Below are positions 6,427-15,500 of a DNA stretch of 34,717 nt, piece by piece; within the stretch, counting starts at the first letter, position 1, and each line of letters begins with the position of its first letter. This stretch comes from Succinimonas amylolytica DSM 2873 (GTDB lineage Bacteria; Pseudomonadota; Gammaproteobacteria; Enterobacterales; Succinivibrionaceae). The notes below the pieces were generated by a model. The model was given only the letters and a program-made list of their open reading frames with translations. It had not been told where the DNA came from and ran no database searches. Location of the stretch: assembly GCF_000378405.1 (NCBI RefSeq), contig NZ_KB899637.1:406203-440919 (forward strand), read 5' to 3'. A program made the translations under genes and the position numbers.

Positions 6427-8040
6427 ATGTCAGATAACTCCGCAAAATGCCCAAATAGGCTATCCTTCCAATATAAAGGCAACTATAAGTATGCTAAGGT
6501 TCCAGGAACTTCATATCGGGAAAATGGAAAAATCCGGAAAAAGGGTACGATATATCTAGGCAGAGTAATTGATGAGAAAAATAATATTTTCTACAGCAAG
6601 GAAAGAGGGGTTTTTAAGTATGATATTGAAAACAACCAATTTCTTCGAGCAGATCCTTCCTTTACAGGTACTTTGCAAAACGATCAAAGAAAGAAACCTA
6701 AGTTAATTTTAGATTTCGGAGATTCGTTTTTCATTAATGAATTAATTCATCAAATGAATTATGATAAAGTGCTCAATAGCATCGGATATAAAAACAAAGA
6801 TACATTATATTCCATGGTCATGTTTTATGTGCTTACTGATATTTCATGTATGCATTGTAACACTTGGTATGATGGTAATTTTGCCAAAATATTATATCCC
6901 AATGCTGATTTACACTCACAACGAATAAGTGAATTCCTCTCATTTTTAGGGAAAGAGGAAATAAGACAAAAATTCTTCAAATCTCATATAGATTGGATTA
7001 AAGAAAAAATTTCTAACGATCCTGCTATTGTTATAGATAGCACTGGATTACCTAATGATATTCAAATTGAACTTACAAATGTAAGCAATCATAATAATAT
7101 TATTAGTAATGAAGTTCGAATGATATCAGCTATTCAAAGAGATTCAGGCTACCCATTAATTTTCAGAGCAATCCCTGGGAATATAAACGATGTATCGACG
7201 CTATCTAAAACAATAACAGTGCTTAATGAGTATGGCGTAAACACCGACATGGCCTTGCTTGATGCAGGTTACTTATCAGAAAAGAACATTGACAACCTCT
7301 ACTATGCCAATATTGATTTTGTTGCAAGATTACCTGAAAAACTAAAGACCATATACGATAATATTGTTGAACAAGGTAAAAATGAATTGCGAAGACCGGA
7401 AAATTTAGTTACATTTATGGGGAGGTTTGTTTATGTAAAACAAGTAAATTGCAATATCGGAACAATTAAAAAAGAAGCATATGCGTATTTGTGTTTTGAT
7501 GTAGATGCAGCTTCATCTGAAAATCATAAGACTATTGTTAATTCTAAAAAATTATCTCAAAAGAAATTAAAGAAAATTGGCAGTGCATTTCATGAATTAT
7601 TTGAAACGTCTGGAATGTTCATAATTATTTCATCATTACCATACAAAACTGATGAGATTCTAAATGTGTATTATAATCGTCTTATTGTTGAACAATACTT
7701 TGATTTAGGGAAAGGACTGAGTAGATTAATGCCGTTAAGAGTTCATAACGAAGAAAGGGTATTAGGACATTTACTTCTTTGTCAAATAGCTGCAACCATG
7801 AACTTATATATACAAAAAAAGCTGAATCAGACTTATCTCAATTCAGTTGAATTGTACTTAGGTCTAAGAAATCAAAAGTGTGTAATTTATGCTACAAAAA
7901 TTATAACAAGTGAAGCCCAAAGTTCTGCAACGCGGCTATATAACAAGTTTAAAATTACCTGCCCGAACTATTACATAAAACATGGTGATGTTTTAAAATC
8001 ACATAATTCCATACCTAAGGTTAATCCTGACGATGAGTAA
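6427..8040 (+). CDS. DDE transposase (IS4 superfamily, IS1634-like)
   Basis: A 537-aa intact transposase with an RNase H-like DDE core. The likely catalytic residues are D204 in IVIDSTGLPND, D279 in ALLDAGYLSE, and E422 in the Y-R-E type segment YNRLIVEQYFDLGKG, followed by the helix RVLGHLLLCQIAATMNLYIQ typical of these enzymes. The N-terminal ~60 residues (KYAKVPGTSYRENGKIRKKGTIYLGRV) match the start seen in IS1634-like transposases. ATG 6427 has no good Shine-Dalgarno sequence, and the start sits just after an 8-bp inverted repeat (6396-6403 with 6417-6424) that could limit translation. Codon use is AT-rich, unlike every neighbour. With an intact frame and ends, the element may still be mobile. 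Confidence 0.9.
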   Translation: MSDNSAKCPNRLSFQYKGNYKYAKVPGTSYRENGKIRKKGTIYLGRVIDEKNNIFYSKERGVFKYDIENNQFLRADPSFTGTLQNDQRKKPKLILDFGDSFFINELIHQMNYDKVLNSIGYKNKDTLYSMVMFYVLTDISCMHCNTWYDGNFAKILYPNADLHSQRISEFLSFLGKEEIRQKFFKSHIDWIKEKISNDPAIVIDSTGLPNDIQIELTNVSNHNNIISNEVRMISAIQRDSGYPLIFRAIPGNINDVSTLSKTITVLNEYGVNTDMALLDAGYLSEKNIDNLYYANIDFVARLPEKLKTIYDNIVEQGKNELRRPENLVTFMGRFVYVKQVNCNIGTIKKEAYAYLCFDVDAASSENHKTIVNSKKLSQKKLKKIGSAFHELFETSGMFIIISSLPYKTDEILNVYYNRLIVEQYFDLGKGLSRLMPLRVHNEERVLGHLLLCQIAATMNLYIQKKLNQTYLNSVELYLGLRNQKCVIYATKIITSEAQSSATRLYNKFKITCPNYYIKHGDVLKSHNSIPKVNPDDE

Positions 8041-8074
8041 CTCCAGTGTACAAGATTGTTGCGGAATGAGTGTT

Positions 8075-8105
8075 TGTAGTTAGAAGATACCCCCGGGAAT
8101 TTGGG
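8075..8105 (-). repeat. Right terminal inverted repeat of the IS
   Basis: GGGAATTTGGG (8095-8105) closes the element and is the exact inverse of the left tip. The inner block TGTAGTTA (8075-8082) matches the left inner block inverted. Confidence 0.88.
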
Positions 8106-8110
8106 ATAAA
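8106..8110. repeat. Target-site duplication, right copy (ATAAA)
   Basis: Direct repeat of 6273-6277, immediately outside the right IS end. Confidence 0.88.
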
Positions 8111-9478
8111 GGACTGTAATAACGGTATAACTCCTGTTTTTAACTCTGACGGCACCTTTGCCAGAGGTGTGGCAGCTCTTATAAATTTATTTCTGAAGAA
8201 TCTGACTACCTGCCTCAGGCAGACATTCGGTAAAGATCCGGTAATTATTATTGATGAGTATGATGTTCCTCTGCAAAAAGCCGCAGCACGCGGTTATTAC
8301 GGCAAAATGCTCGACGTTATCCGGCTGATTCTAAGTACGACACTGAAGGATAATGATAAGAACATCTTTAAGGGCTTTGTCACCGGCTGTCTCCGTATCG
8401 CCCATCAGAGCATTTTCACCGGTATCAACAATTTCAAGGCCAACGGTATTCAGGATGAGTTTTTATCCGGTTTTATCGGTCTCACCAAGGACGAAACGGT
8501 TAAGCTTCTAAGACAGCACAATCTGGGAAACCGGCTTCCTGATGTTATTAAATGGTACGACGGCTATAATTTTGGCGGCACTGACATGCTGTGCCCGTGG
8601 AGTGTGCTGAATTTTACAGGAGATGCACTTAAAAGCAGAAATCCCGCCGCATTCAGACCGCAGAACTACTGGGCAAATTCCAGCGGTAACGATATCATCG
8701 GGCTCTCGATGAAACATCCCAGAGCGCAGGATTTGGAGCGCATTCAGCATCTTCTGGAAGGAAAATCCGCAGAAATAGCGCTCCGGGAATTCACCTCCTA
8801 TCCGGCCATTACGGCACATACTGACTTTGATACCTTTGCCACCATGATGCTCCATACCGGGTATCTTACAGTGGTCCGGGATACGGAGCCTGCTGCAAAA
8901 AACAGAGCCGTGGTCAGAATTCCGAATAATGAGGTTCGGGAATGCTTTTCCGAAAAGGCGGAGCTCCTTTTCAGCGCCGGCAATCCGGAGTGGCTGGAAA
9001 AAGCAGTGACGCTCCGGGATGCTCTTCTTGGCGGGGATACGGATCTGGCTCAGGACATCATGAATGCCATGCTCCGGAGGTTTATCAGTGTGAGAGATAC
9101 CAGTTATGAGTATTACTACCATATGTTCCTTTCCGGGGCGCTCTCCCTGACCGCTGATGAAAGTGTTGATGTAATATCCCAGACCGAAATGGGGGACGGC
9201 TACCCGGATATCATTATTGATAACACCAGGAACAGAGAGGCGGTGCTTCTGGAACTCAAAAAAGCCGCCGGGAACAAGTTCTCGCAGCTGGAAAAGCGGG
9301 CGGAGGCAGCGCTGGAGCAGATAAGGAGCCATGATTACGGCAGGGATTTCAGGGAGCGGAAATACCGGAGAATTTTCAGCTTTGGCGTGTCATTTTTCGG
9401 GAAGGAGTGTCTGGTTCTCAGGCTGCCGGATAATGCCGCCGGGAACTAAGGTTTCAGAACAGATCGGACATTGCCGCG

Positions 9479-9799
9479 TCATTCCGGCACGGCCTCCTCC
9501 TCCAGAGTCTCCAGAAGAAAGCTGACCGGTCTAAAGCCGTCATTACAGGAGATCATGGCCGATTTCGGGTTTTTCATCCAGCCGTCATAGAAGTTTTCTC
9601 CGCCGTGGGCCAGCGTCATGACAAACGGAGATACTGAATCCCAGGCACTGTCGCAGAAGCCTTCAGGCTTTTTCCAGCCGTTGCATATGAACACCTGCCC
9701 TGATTTCATGTCGCAGGCATGTTCCAGCGGGTTTTCGTATTCCGCAATAAGGTCGTCGTATCTGGCGATTTTTTTTACTGTAATTCTTACCTTCTTCAT
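9479..9799 (-). CDS. TIGR04076 family small protein
   Basis: A 106-aa cytoplasmic protein without signal or membrane segment. It follows the TIGR04076 pattern closely: MKKVRITVKKIARYDDL, a GQVFIC segment, KPEGFCDSAWDSVSPFVMTL, GGENFYDGWMKNP and a C-terminal DGFRPVSFLLE. Conserved cysteines are present around residues 29, 39 and 48. The biochemical role of the family is not established. It lies tail to tail with the interrupted AAA gene, 29 nt apart. A GAGG about 11 nt upstream of the ATG is an acceptable ribosome-binding site. Confidence 0.85.
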   Translation of the reverse strand: MKKVRITVKKIARYDDLIAEYENPLEHACDMKSGQVFICNGWKKPEGFCDSAWDSVSPFVMTLAHGGENFYDGWMKNPKSAMISCNDGFRPVSFLLETLEEEAVPE

Positions 9800-10262
9800 G
9801 TTCCGGGGATCCTCTGATTTCGGGTATGTCTGCTGATTTAGGGTTCCGGCAGGGGCCCCCGGGGGATTCCGGAATGGGTACCGGGATGCGCCGGGACGGT
9901 CTTTCGTTTCTGCCCTGGTCCTTCCGGAATTGTACCTTCAGAAGGGGAACATGCGGTATCCGGTATCTCTGCCGGGGCAGAGGATTCCTGAAAAGTGAAG
10001 GCAAGGTCACGGTTTATGGCCCGGGGATCCGGAAATAACCGCCGGAAAGACAGCATATCCCATAAGCTCCATAATATAGCCTAACGGAGATCCCGGAACA
10101 TTTTTCGCATCTCTGCTATCGTAGTCCGGAGTCATATTTTGGGGAGGCCTTTTCCATGAGTTTTCCAGGAATCAGCTGGCAACTCTGGCGATGAAGGCTT
10201 GATTTGGCAGGAAATCTGTTTTAGAGTGTTTTATAGATCCTGAATAGCGGAGTGAGAAGGGC
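9800..10262. other. Non-coding gap between divergent genes
   Basis: About 460 nt between the start of the TIGR04076 gene and the VOC gene, so promoters for both should lie here. A weak candidate for the VOC gene is TTGATT (10199-10204) with TAGAGT (10222-10227) at 17 nt. Short open frames on both strands look like chance frames in GC-rich sequence. Confidence 0.4.
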
Positions 10263-10649
10263 ATGTCTGTAAAAATTGAACACGTGGCACTTTATGCCTG
10301 GGATCCCGAAGCTGTCCGGGATTTTTTTGAAAAATATCTCCATGGCCGTTCCGGATCCTGCTACCGTAACCAGAAAACCGGTTTCCGTTCATATTTTGTC
10401 AGCTTTGATGACGGAGCCCGGCTGGAAATCATGAACCGTCCCGGCATGACCGATCCCCCGCATGTCCCGTATGGCATCGGGTACAGTCATGTGGCGTTCT
10501 CTCTGGGAAGCCGGGAAGAAGTGGATGAACTTACGGAGAGACTGCGCATTGACGGCTTTTCGGTACTGAGCGGCCCCCGGGTCACCGGGGACGGCTATTA
10601 TGAGAGCGCCGTGGCTGTCGGTGAAATAATGATAGAGCTTACGGTGTGA
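10263..10649 (+). CDS. VOC (glyoxalase/bleomycin-resistance fold) protein
   Basis: A 128-aa single-module protein of the vicinal oxygen chelate superfamily, made of two beta-alpha-beta-beta-beta units. The usual metal-ligand pattern is visible: His in KIEHVALY near residue 6, Glu in ARLEIMN, His in GYSHVAFSLGS and Glu in IMIELTV at the end. Families with this layout include glyoxalase I-like and fosfomycin- or bleomycin-resistance-like proteins; the substrate cannot be told from the sequence. AGAAGG just upstream supports ATG 10263. It faces the Sel1-repeat gene tail to tail and seems monocistronic. Confidence 0.88.
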   Translation: MSVKIEHVALYAWDPEAVRDFFEKYLHGRSGSCYRNQKTGFRSYFVSFDDGARLEIMNRPGMTDPPHVPYGIGYSHVAFSLGSREEVDELTERLRIDGFSVLSGPRVTGDGYYESAVAVGEIMIELTV

Positions 10650-10651
10650 GT

Positions 10652-10718
10652 CACAGCGCCATTAAAGAGCCCCGGGGCCGGTAAAGACTCCGGAAAGTGG
10701 TTTCTGTGAGGCGCTGTG
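10652..10718. terminator. Inverted repeat between convergent genes, possible bidirectional terminator
   Basis: CACAGCGCC (10652-10660) and GGCGCTGTG (10710-10718) form a 9-bp perfect inverted repeat with 49 nt between the arms. It fills the gap between the VOC gene and the oppositely directed Sel1 gene. No T-run follows either arm, so intrinsic termination is uncertain. Confidence 0.3.
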
Positions 10719-10739
10719 CCGGCACTCTCCGGGATTCCT

Positions 10740-12077
10740 TCAGCGCTGCCGGATCTCCTGAAGCTTTTGGCAGGCGGCATCATTCTTAAGGTTGCAGGCT
10801 TTGTCCAGGAACCTTATGGCGGCTCCGGAATCCTGGGGAACTCCGGCACCCTCCAGGTAATTCACTCCCAGATTATAGCAGGCGATGCCGTTGTCCATGC
10901 TGCAGGCTCTGTCATAGAACTCATTGGCGGTTTTCTGGTTTTTGCCAACCCCCCGTCCGTTGAAGTATGAATAGCCCAGACTGGTGCAGCCGTAGCTGTA
11001 GCTGAGACTGCAGCTCTTTTCAAACATTCTGGTGGCTTCCCGGTAGCTCTGCATGGTTCCTTCCCCGTCCCGGTAGGCGATGCCCAGATGATTGCAGGCT
11101 CTGCCGTTATTAAGATCGCAGGACCGCCTGAAGAGCACCACGGCTTTTCGGGGATCCCTGGCAAAGCCTTTTCCCTCGCTATAAAGCATGGCCAGACGGA
11201 AGCAGCCGTCCGGATCCTTTTTTCCGCAGGCCCGGTCATAAAGGTCGGCGGCCTTCTGGTACTTCTGGCTGCCCTCGTAGAGACCTCCCATATTGACGCA
11301 GGATTTCATAAAATCTCTGTCGCAGTATTTTATGAACAGCGACTGGGCATTCAGCACGTCCTGGGAGGTGCCGGTGCCGTCCCGGAGGGCAACGGCGTAG
11401 CTGTTGCAGCCATCGGGGAAGTCCCCCTGACAGGACTTTCTAAAGAGCCTTGCCGCCTCCTCCGGGGATTTTGTGACGCCGGTGCCGTTCATATAGAGAA
11501 GTCCGAGACTGTGACAGGCAGGATGGTGTCCCCTGTCGCAGCTTTGCCTGAAAAGACGGAGGGCTTCCTCCTCCGATTTCGGGACTCCTTTTCCGTCAAG
11601 ACTGGCGGTTCCCAGCATATAGCACCCTCCGGGATGCTCCCTTCGGCAGAGATTTCTGAAGATTCTGACGGCTTCATCATAATTCTGTCTTAAGCCGGTG
11701 CCGTTCCAGTAGCTCATGCCCATACTGAAGCAGCCCGGTTCGGACTCCAGGGAGCAGGCCTGCCGGTACAGCTGCACCGCTTTAATGGGATTTTTGGGCG
11801 TGCCTTCTCCGCGTTCATAGCTCTGGCCCGTAAAATTGCAGCCGTCGGGGCTTTTGAGATTGCAGGCCGCCTCCAGAAAGACAAGGGCCCGGGGGTAGAT
11901 GCCGGCTTCCTGACAGGCAAGTCCCGCTTTCAGACATGCATTACCGGATGCGCAGCCGGCGTTTTCAGCATTTTCAGGGATTTCAGGGCAGGCGGCGTCA
12001 TCAGCGGCAACGGCCGGATTCAGGAACAGCAGGGCCGGCAGCAGCAGTGCCGGAATCAGGGAGGTTGGAAGAGCCAT
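10740..12077 (-). CDS. Exported cysteine-rich Sel1-repeat protein (Hcp-like)
   Basis: A 445-aa protein. ATG at 12077 gives a clean Sec signal peptide, MALPTSLIPALLLPALLF then NPAVA with cleavage before ADDAA. A TTG at 12095 would add MEFFRN and is less likely. The mature part is a row of about ten Sel1-like repeats (alpha/alpha, 36 residues), each with paired cysteines spaced about 8 apart, for example ACxxLGxxY...GxG...A..LFRKSC. This is the pattern of Helicobacter cysteine-rich proteins, where a disulfide links the helices of every repeat, and it fits a periplasmic location. Such proteins act as interaction scaffolds; some bind peptidoglycan-related ligands or beta-lactams. No partner is apparent nearby. 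Confidence 0.9.
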   Translation of the reverse strand: MALPTSLIPALLLPALLFLNPAVAADDAACPEIPENAENAGCASGNACLKAGLACQEAGIYPRALVFLEAACNLKSPDGCNFTGQSYERGEGTPKNPIKAVQLYRQACSLESEPGCFSMGMSYWNGTGLRQNYDEAVRIFRNLCRREHPGGCYMLGTASLDGKGVPKSEEEALRLFRQSCDRGHHPACHSLGLLYMNGTGVTKSPEEAARLFRKSCQGDFPDGCNSYAVALRDGTGTSQDVLNAQSLFIKYCDRDFMKSCVNMGGLYEGSQKYQKAADLYDRACGKKDPDGCFRLAMLYSEGKGFARDPRKAVVLFRRSCDLNNGRACNHLGIAYRDGEGTMQSYREATRMFEKSCSLSYSYGCTSLGYSYFNGRGVGKNQKTANEFYDRACSMDNGIACYNLGVNYLEGAGVPQDSGAAIRFLDKACNLKNDAACQKLQEIRQR

Positions 12078-12118
12078 ATTCCGGAAGAACTCCAAAGAGA
12101 AAATAACGATGCTATGGC

Positions 12119-12124
12119 ATTATA
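12119..12124 (-). promoter_or_regulatory. -10 element for the Sel1-repeat gene
   Basis: On the minus strand this reads TATAAT, about 42 nt upstream of the preferred start codon. No good -35 element is seen at the expected distance. Confidence 0.4.
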
Positions 12125-12386
12125 AGGCTATCTTCTCCGGGAGGAATTTTTTGCATGCGATTATTGCGGATCGGTCAAACTCCTGACTGAAAATGCCGCT
12201 GTCATAAACCTTCCAGACCTGAAAAATCACGGGATTTTCTCACCTCCCGGGAGAGGTATCAGATGCAGGGAGGCGCCGCGGCATGCGCAGATTCCCAGAT
12301 TCCCAGGGGGCGTCCGGTGCCGGGTTCCGGGGCTTTAGCGATTATATGATCTGCCGGACATTTTTCACCTATTGTCAGAAATAACC

Positions 12387-12416
12387 TTGAATACCATGAA
12401 TTATTATTTGTATAAT
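12387..12416 (+). promoter_or_regulatory. Promoter for recC (and probably recB-recD)
   Basis: TTGAAT (12387-12392), an 18-nt spacer and a perfect TATAAT (12411-12416). It is the best promoter-like sequence in the 500-nt gap before recC and implies a leader of about 160 nt. The rest of the gap (12125-12386 and 12417-12585) shows nothing recognisable. Confidence 0.6.
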
Positions 12417-12585
12417 GGTTTAAAAGTTGTTTGTTGGAAAAATTTTCGTATTACCCGCTGCCTGGTGCCGGGAGTCTCTTCAGAAGCCCGCATCGCCATA
12501 ATGTTTCCGCAGTCCCGGACTGGGGGCCGGAAGGTGCCGGGGCAGTTTTTTTCCCGTCCGCCGCAGTGCAAACTAAGGATTTTTT

Positions 12586-15500
12586 ATGTTTACGACCTAC
12601 TATTCAGACAGTCTGGAGATACTTGCCCTTATCGGCGGAAGGATCATGAAAGAGCAGCAGGGGGGCGGCGATCTTTTTCTGAATGAGGTCATTGTTACTC
12701 AGAACAGCGGCATGTTTACCTATGTTAAGCAGGTAATGACTGCCGAGAACGGGATATTTGCCCAGACCCGCAATGTCAGGCTCTGGAATTTTGTCTGGGA
12801 GCTGGCCCGGGCGGCTCTTAAGACTTTTCCGCAGGCGTCAGATAAGGCGGAGGATTTTGATGTCTACAGCCGGGAGGCCCTCAGGTGGAATCTTATCGGC
12901 CTTTTTTCCGCTAATAATGCCCTGAATGGCGAGGAGACTTTTCAGCATATCAGGGAATATCTGGATCGTCCGGGGATTTCGGAAACTGAACGGGAACTCC
13001 TGGTCTATGATCTGGCGGCTTCCCTGGCCGATGTTTACGACAAGTACCAGATTTACCGGAGCGACTGGATCAGCCTGTGGACAGACAGTAGCTCCAATGG
13101 CATACAGAGTCTTAATGATTATATGAACAAGCTTCCCGGGGGGAGAATCCAGAACACCTTCAAATGGGAGGCGGCGCTCTGGAGCATTCTGGAAAAGAAT
13201 GTAAAAGGCGCAGGCGGAGGAAAATCCTCTCCGGCGGGGGCCGGGGACCAGCCCCGGATTTCCCGTTCCCGGATTATTAAGGATCTGGGAGCGCTCCTTC
13301 AGAAGACAGATCCCGCCTCCGCAGAAGGAAAGCTGATTAGTGAGGCCTTTTCCAGAATCATCCCCGGAAGAGTATTCATCTACGGCATTTCCTCGGTACC
13401 TCCGGAGATCCTGAATATCCTCATTGCCCTGGGCCGGTTTTCTGATGTGCATTTCATGTTTCTCAATCCCTGCCGCGAGTACTGGGGGGACATCAGACCC
13501 GTAAGCAGGAAGGAAATCCGTGAGAAGATTAACCGCATCACCCGCTATCAGATTGAGGCCCGGAGCGGGAATCTCAGAGACGAGTTCCATTCGCCGGTTT
13601 CTGAAGCAGCTGCCGGTTTCGCCGGGGAGTCCCTTTCCATGCGGGTAATACCCTCCGAAGAACGTGAGGACTGTTTTAAAAAGATCCCGGAGGTCTGTGA
13701 TTTTGATTTTGATTTTGATGATGAGGCGCAGGAAAAGGAATCCCGCCGGAAGGCGGACGAGGAACTCCGGAACCTGGAGGACACCCTGCAGAATGCGGGG
13801 AATCCGCTTCTGCTGTCCTTCGGAAAAAGAGGCCGGGACACCGTGGCTCTTCTTACGAAAAAGACCGCTGAATGCGCAGAGCTTTATACCAGCGGATGCC
13901 ACGGGGAAAGTCTTATTTGCGAGATTTCCGCCTACGAGCAGGATTACCGTGCCGGAAATGACCCGGCAAAACCGGTCAGCATTCTTGAAAAGATCAGAAT
14001 GGATATCTTCAGACTGGACAATTCCGTAATCCCCGATGATAACGAAGCCGGCAGAAGAACTCCGGTAAATACTGAGAATCCCTCCCTGACGGTGACCTCC
14101 TGCCCCACCAGGCTCCGGGAGGTACAGGTGCTTTACGACAGAATCCTGGCGCTGTTTGATAAGGACAATGCCGCCGGGGTTCCGGAAAAAGAGCCGATCC
14201 TCCCCCGGGATATCATTGTCATGGCACCGAACATTTCGGTATACGCCCCGTTTATTGAAGGCGTCTTCCGGGGCGGCAGCGAAAGCCTCAGGGCAAAGCA
14301 GACGGCCCAGAGCGGCAAATCGGTAACGCTTCCCATTGCCATCTGCGACCGCAGCATGAACGATCAGAACCCGGTACTGACCGGTGTGCGGACACTCCTC
14401 TCGCTTGCGAGTCCGGATCGCATCTGGAGTGCCCATGACGTGGTGGCGCTTTTCAACATTGAGGAGGTGCGCCAGAAATTCGGATTTTCGGAGGAGGATA
14501 TCCGGGAAATCGGTAATCTTCTTCATGACAACAACGGCGTGCTGGGACTGGATTCCGGGGATGTGGCTGCGCTCGAGATTCCGGAACCTTCCGACGGGAG
14601 TGCCCTCCTGGGACACCTTCAGGATCTCACCCTGAAACAGGGCGTTTCCAGACTGGTCATGGGCAGCATGATGCCCTGTGAGGGCAGCGACAGCAAGCCC
14701 TGGAATGCCGAAAGCGAGGGCGACCAGGTACGGATTATCGGATCCTTTGCGGAGTTCCTGACCAGGCTTACGGAGCTTAAAAAGGAGCTTTCCGCCATGA
14801 ACAGCCGTGCCGAAAACCCCGCTAGTGCGAATCCGCTCACCATGGAGGACTGGCATACCTTCATCAGAACCCGCATTCTGGACGGTTTTTTCCGTCTGGG
14901 AGAACAGGGCACGGGCATTATGAGCTACCTGAAGAAGGCCTTTTCCGAAGCCGCTGCCAGCATTGCCGCTCTGGAACGGAAGCCCCGGCTTACCCTCAGT
15001 CTGGCCATCCGGTTCTTTGACGATATCCTGGCGGGATCCGACGACAGACGGTCTCCGTTCCTGAGAAACGCCATTAACTTCTGCACCTTTGTTCCCATGC
15101 GCTCCATTCCCTTCAGGTATGTGTTCATGCTGGGCATGAATGACGGCGAGTTTCCGGCGAACCCGGCAGTGCCCGGTTTTGACCTCATGAACGAAATGCC
15201 CCGGGCCGGGGATCGCAACCGTCCGGACGATGACCGCTACATGTTTCTGGAGGCAGTGCTGGCCGCTCAGGAGGGACTTCACATTTCCTACCTGGGCATT
15301 TCCCCGGGGGACGGTTCCGAGAAGAATCCCTCTGTGGTGGTATCCGAGCTGGCGGACTATGTTATGGCTTCCATGAGGGCCGCAGACAAAGATGTGGCTT
15401 CAGAGAAGAAAAGAAACAAAGAAAGCGGTAACGAAGATACGGAGATATCTTCGGCGGCGCTTCTCCGGAAGAGAATTTTCTTTAAGGCCGTTCTGAATCC

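Larger units (their letters stand above)
6278..8105 (+). mobile_element. Insertion sequence, IS4-superfamily (IS1634-like), 1828 bp
   Basis: A complete element: both ends begin with CCCAAATTCCC, the 31-bp terminal repeats match at 24 positions, the target duplication is 5 bp, and one intact transposase gene fills most of the length. Base composition is strikingly AT-rich compared with the GC-rich surroundings, so it came recently from a donor of different composition. The family call is from the transposase motifs; IS1634 is my best guess within the IS4 superfamily. Confidence 0.9.
5808..9449 (+). pseudogene. AAA-ATPase with C-terminal PD-(D/E)XK nuclease-like domain, interrupted by an IS
   Basis: Two halves of one gene flank the IS: 5808-6277 and 8111-9449. 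Removing the IS with one ATAAA copy joins them in frame as 602 codons plus stop. The left half carries the start MEINTDRAVSGTVFPIGI and the Walker A-like RPRRFGKT (K59). The right half holds the Walker B VIIIDEYDVP (D205, E206 of the restored protein), the SGNDIIG segment, and a nuclease signature PDIII...LLELKK (D523, E538, K540). This is the AAA-ATPase-like/DUF1703 architecture, often multicopy in gut bacteria, whose role is unsettled (mobile-element or defence-like). The break falls at codon 157. The left piece now stops after reading SL into the IS; the right piece is open from GTG 8070 inside the IS. AAGGAG lies 5 nt before ATG 5808. No other damage is visible, so the insertion seems recent. 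Confidence 0.9.

Noticed and set aside
12838-15282. 814-codon minus-strand frame opposite recC
   Set aside because: RecC motifs lie on the plus strand; the opposite protein shows no domain and starts inside recC.
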